Shown here one piece after another: positions 63,283 through 64,000 of a stretch of 64,000 nt of DNA (the first letter of the stretch is position 1; each line of letters begins with the position of its first letter). The notes under the pieces were generated by a model that searched no databases, had not been told where the DNA came from, and saw nothing but the letters and a program-made list of their open reading frames with translations. A program made the translations under genes and the position numbers. Source of the DNA: Clostridia bacterium (GTDB lineage Bacteria; Bacillota; Clostridia; Christensenellales; CAG-1252); NCBI GenBank assembly GCA_017444385.1, contig JAFSWQ010000002.1, forward strand, positions 1 to 64,000. Reading direction: 5' to 3'.

Positions 63283-64000
63283 AAATAAGAGATCTTGCGG
63301 TCGCAGGCGTTTTACTTGCTTTGATTTTGGTGTTCTTGTTAGTTCCCGTTTACATCGGACCGTTGAGCCTTGCCGTAGTTGCGATTTTAGCGGTCATCGT
63401 CGCTTGCGAATTCGAAGGACTTAAAATGGGTTTGTTTACCGGTCTTGCTTTCGGTGTGACTTCCCTTATCGCGTCCTTTACAACGGGCGCGGGTAGTCCC
63501 ACCTCGCCTATATTCCATAATCCTTTGGTTTCCGTCTTGCCGCGAGTAATCGTTCCCATTACTTGCTATTTTGCGTATAGGGGTATGAGAAAGGCGTTCA
63601 AAATAGCCTATTCGAAGAAAGTTGCCTTTAACGCCAAAGCGGCGAACAGATTGTCGCTTTCGGTTTCCGCGGTAGTCGGAGCCATAGTAGGCGTAGTTAC
63701 GAATACCACTCTCGTTATGGGCATGATGTTCGCGTTCAACGCCGGTAAAACCTTCGGCAATACGACGATAGGGACGGGGCTTTTGGTGTTGACTTTAAGC
63801 ACCAACTTCCCGCTTGAACTCGGTGTTTGCGCCGCCGTTGCGGCGCCCTTGTTGCTCGCCCTTGCCGCTACGTTCAAAACGGGTAATCGCGACGGGCTTG
63901 CGCCGATACTTAAACCCGTCGAAACGCTTGAAAGCGATATTCCCGTTGAGGAAACTGTCGATAACGATATCTTAACTCAAACTGCCGACGATGAATCCGA
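63279..64000 (+). CDS. ECF-type transporter S component-like membrane protein (3' end outside window)
   Basis: The start at 63279 overlaps the previous stop (ATGA), and the frame is open to the window edge for 240 codons. The protein has about five to six hydrophobic helices and the motif IFHNPLVSVLPRVIVPIT, which recalls S components of energy-coupling factor transporters (the group that includes pantothenate, thiamine-precursor and related vitamin binders). The C-terminal part becomes acidic (VEETVDNDILTQTADDES). S components bind the substrate in the membrane and borrow a shared EcfAT module. None is present here. The substrate cannot be told from sequence. Confidence 0.7.
   Translation, partial: MKIRDLAVAGVLLALILVFLLVPVYIGPLSLAVVAILAVIVACEFEGLKMGLFTGLAFGVTSLIASFTTGAGSPTSPIFHNPLVSVLPRVIVPITCYFAYRGMRKAFKIAYSKKVAFNAKAANRLSLSVSAVVGAIVGVVTNTTLVMGMMFAFNAGKTFGNTTIGTGLLVLTLSTNFPLELGVCAAVAAPLLLALAATFKTGNRDGLAPILKPVETLESDIPVEETVDNDILTQTADDES

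Overview
The window looks like a chromosomal segment from an endospore-forming member of the Clostridia, probably an uncultivated gut lineage. The evidence is a clear SpoIIID homologue, strong GGAGG-type ribosome binding sites, sigma-A-type promoters, a DUF3737 + MalY/PatB pair, a MacB-like ABC transporter, an ECF-type S component, and very large repetitive secreted proteins. The species cannot be read from the sequence.

Layout. (1) Positions 1-4845, minus strand: a tightly packed operon of clpP, a protein with a Clp/AAA+-like C-terminal half that has lost its P-loop, a VirD4/TraG-like ATPase without N-terminal membrane segments, and an FtsK-gamma-like winged-helix protein with an acidic tail that runs off the left edge. 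(2) 4846-5194: divergent promoter region with a palindrome and repeated TTACAATATA elements. (3) 5195-7224, plus: a DUF3737 beta-helix protein translationally coupled to a PatB-type C-S lyase. (4) 7657-10919, plus: a MacB/FtsX-type ABC transporter (ATPase and permease in one chain) coupled to a TtcA-like PP-loop tRNA thiolase. (5) 11112-11366, minus: spoIIID. (6) 11646-64000, plus: an unusual locus with two giant genes, 10,458 and 6,383 codons, followed by a membrane-anchored exported protein and an ECF-type S component that runs off the right edge.

Giant protein 1 has a probable lipoprotein signal and about twenty related beta-rich modules, interrupted at one type of linker by cysteine-rich cassettes. 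A canonical EF-hand loop follows, then about eighteen Ig-like repeats with a GGYQ signature, then MBG-like domains. Giant protein 2 has a Sec signal, about fifteen beta-helix modules with GLUG-like motifs, YDG/MBG-like domains and a C-terminal transmembrane anchor with a charged cytoplasmic tail. The two are therefore predicted to be anchored at opposite ends. A single clear promoter precedes the first giant gene and no terminator is visible inside the locus, so a transcript of more than 50 kb is possible.

The two best candidates for undescribed systems are the ClpP / pseudo-AAA+ / VirD4-like / FtsK-gamma operon and the pair of giant surface proteins with cysteine cassettes. I see no rRNA, tRNA, CRISPR array or transposase.
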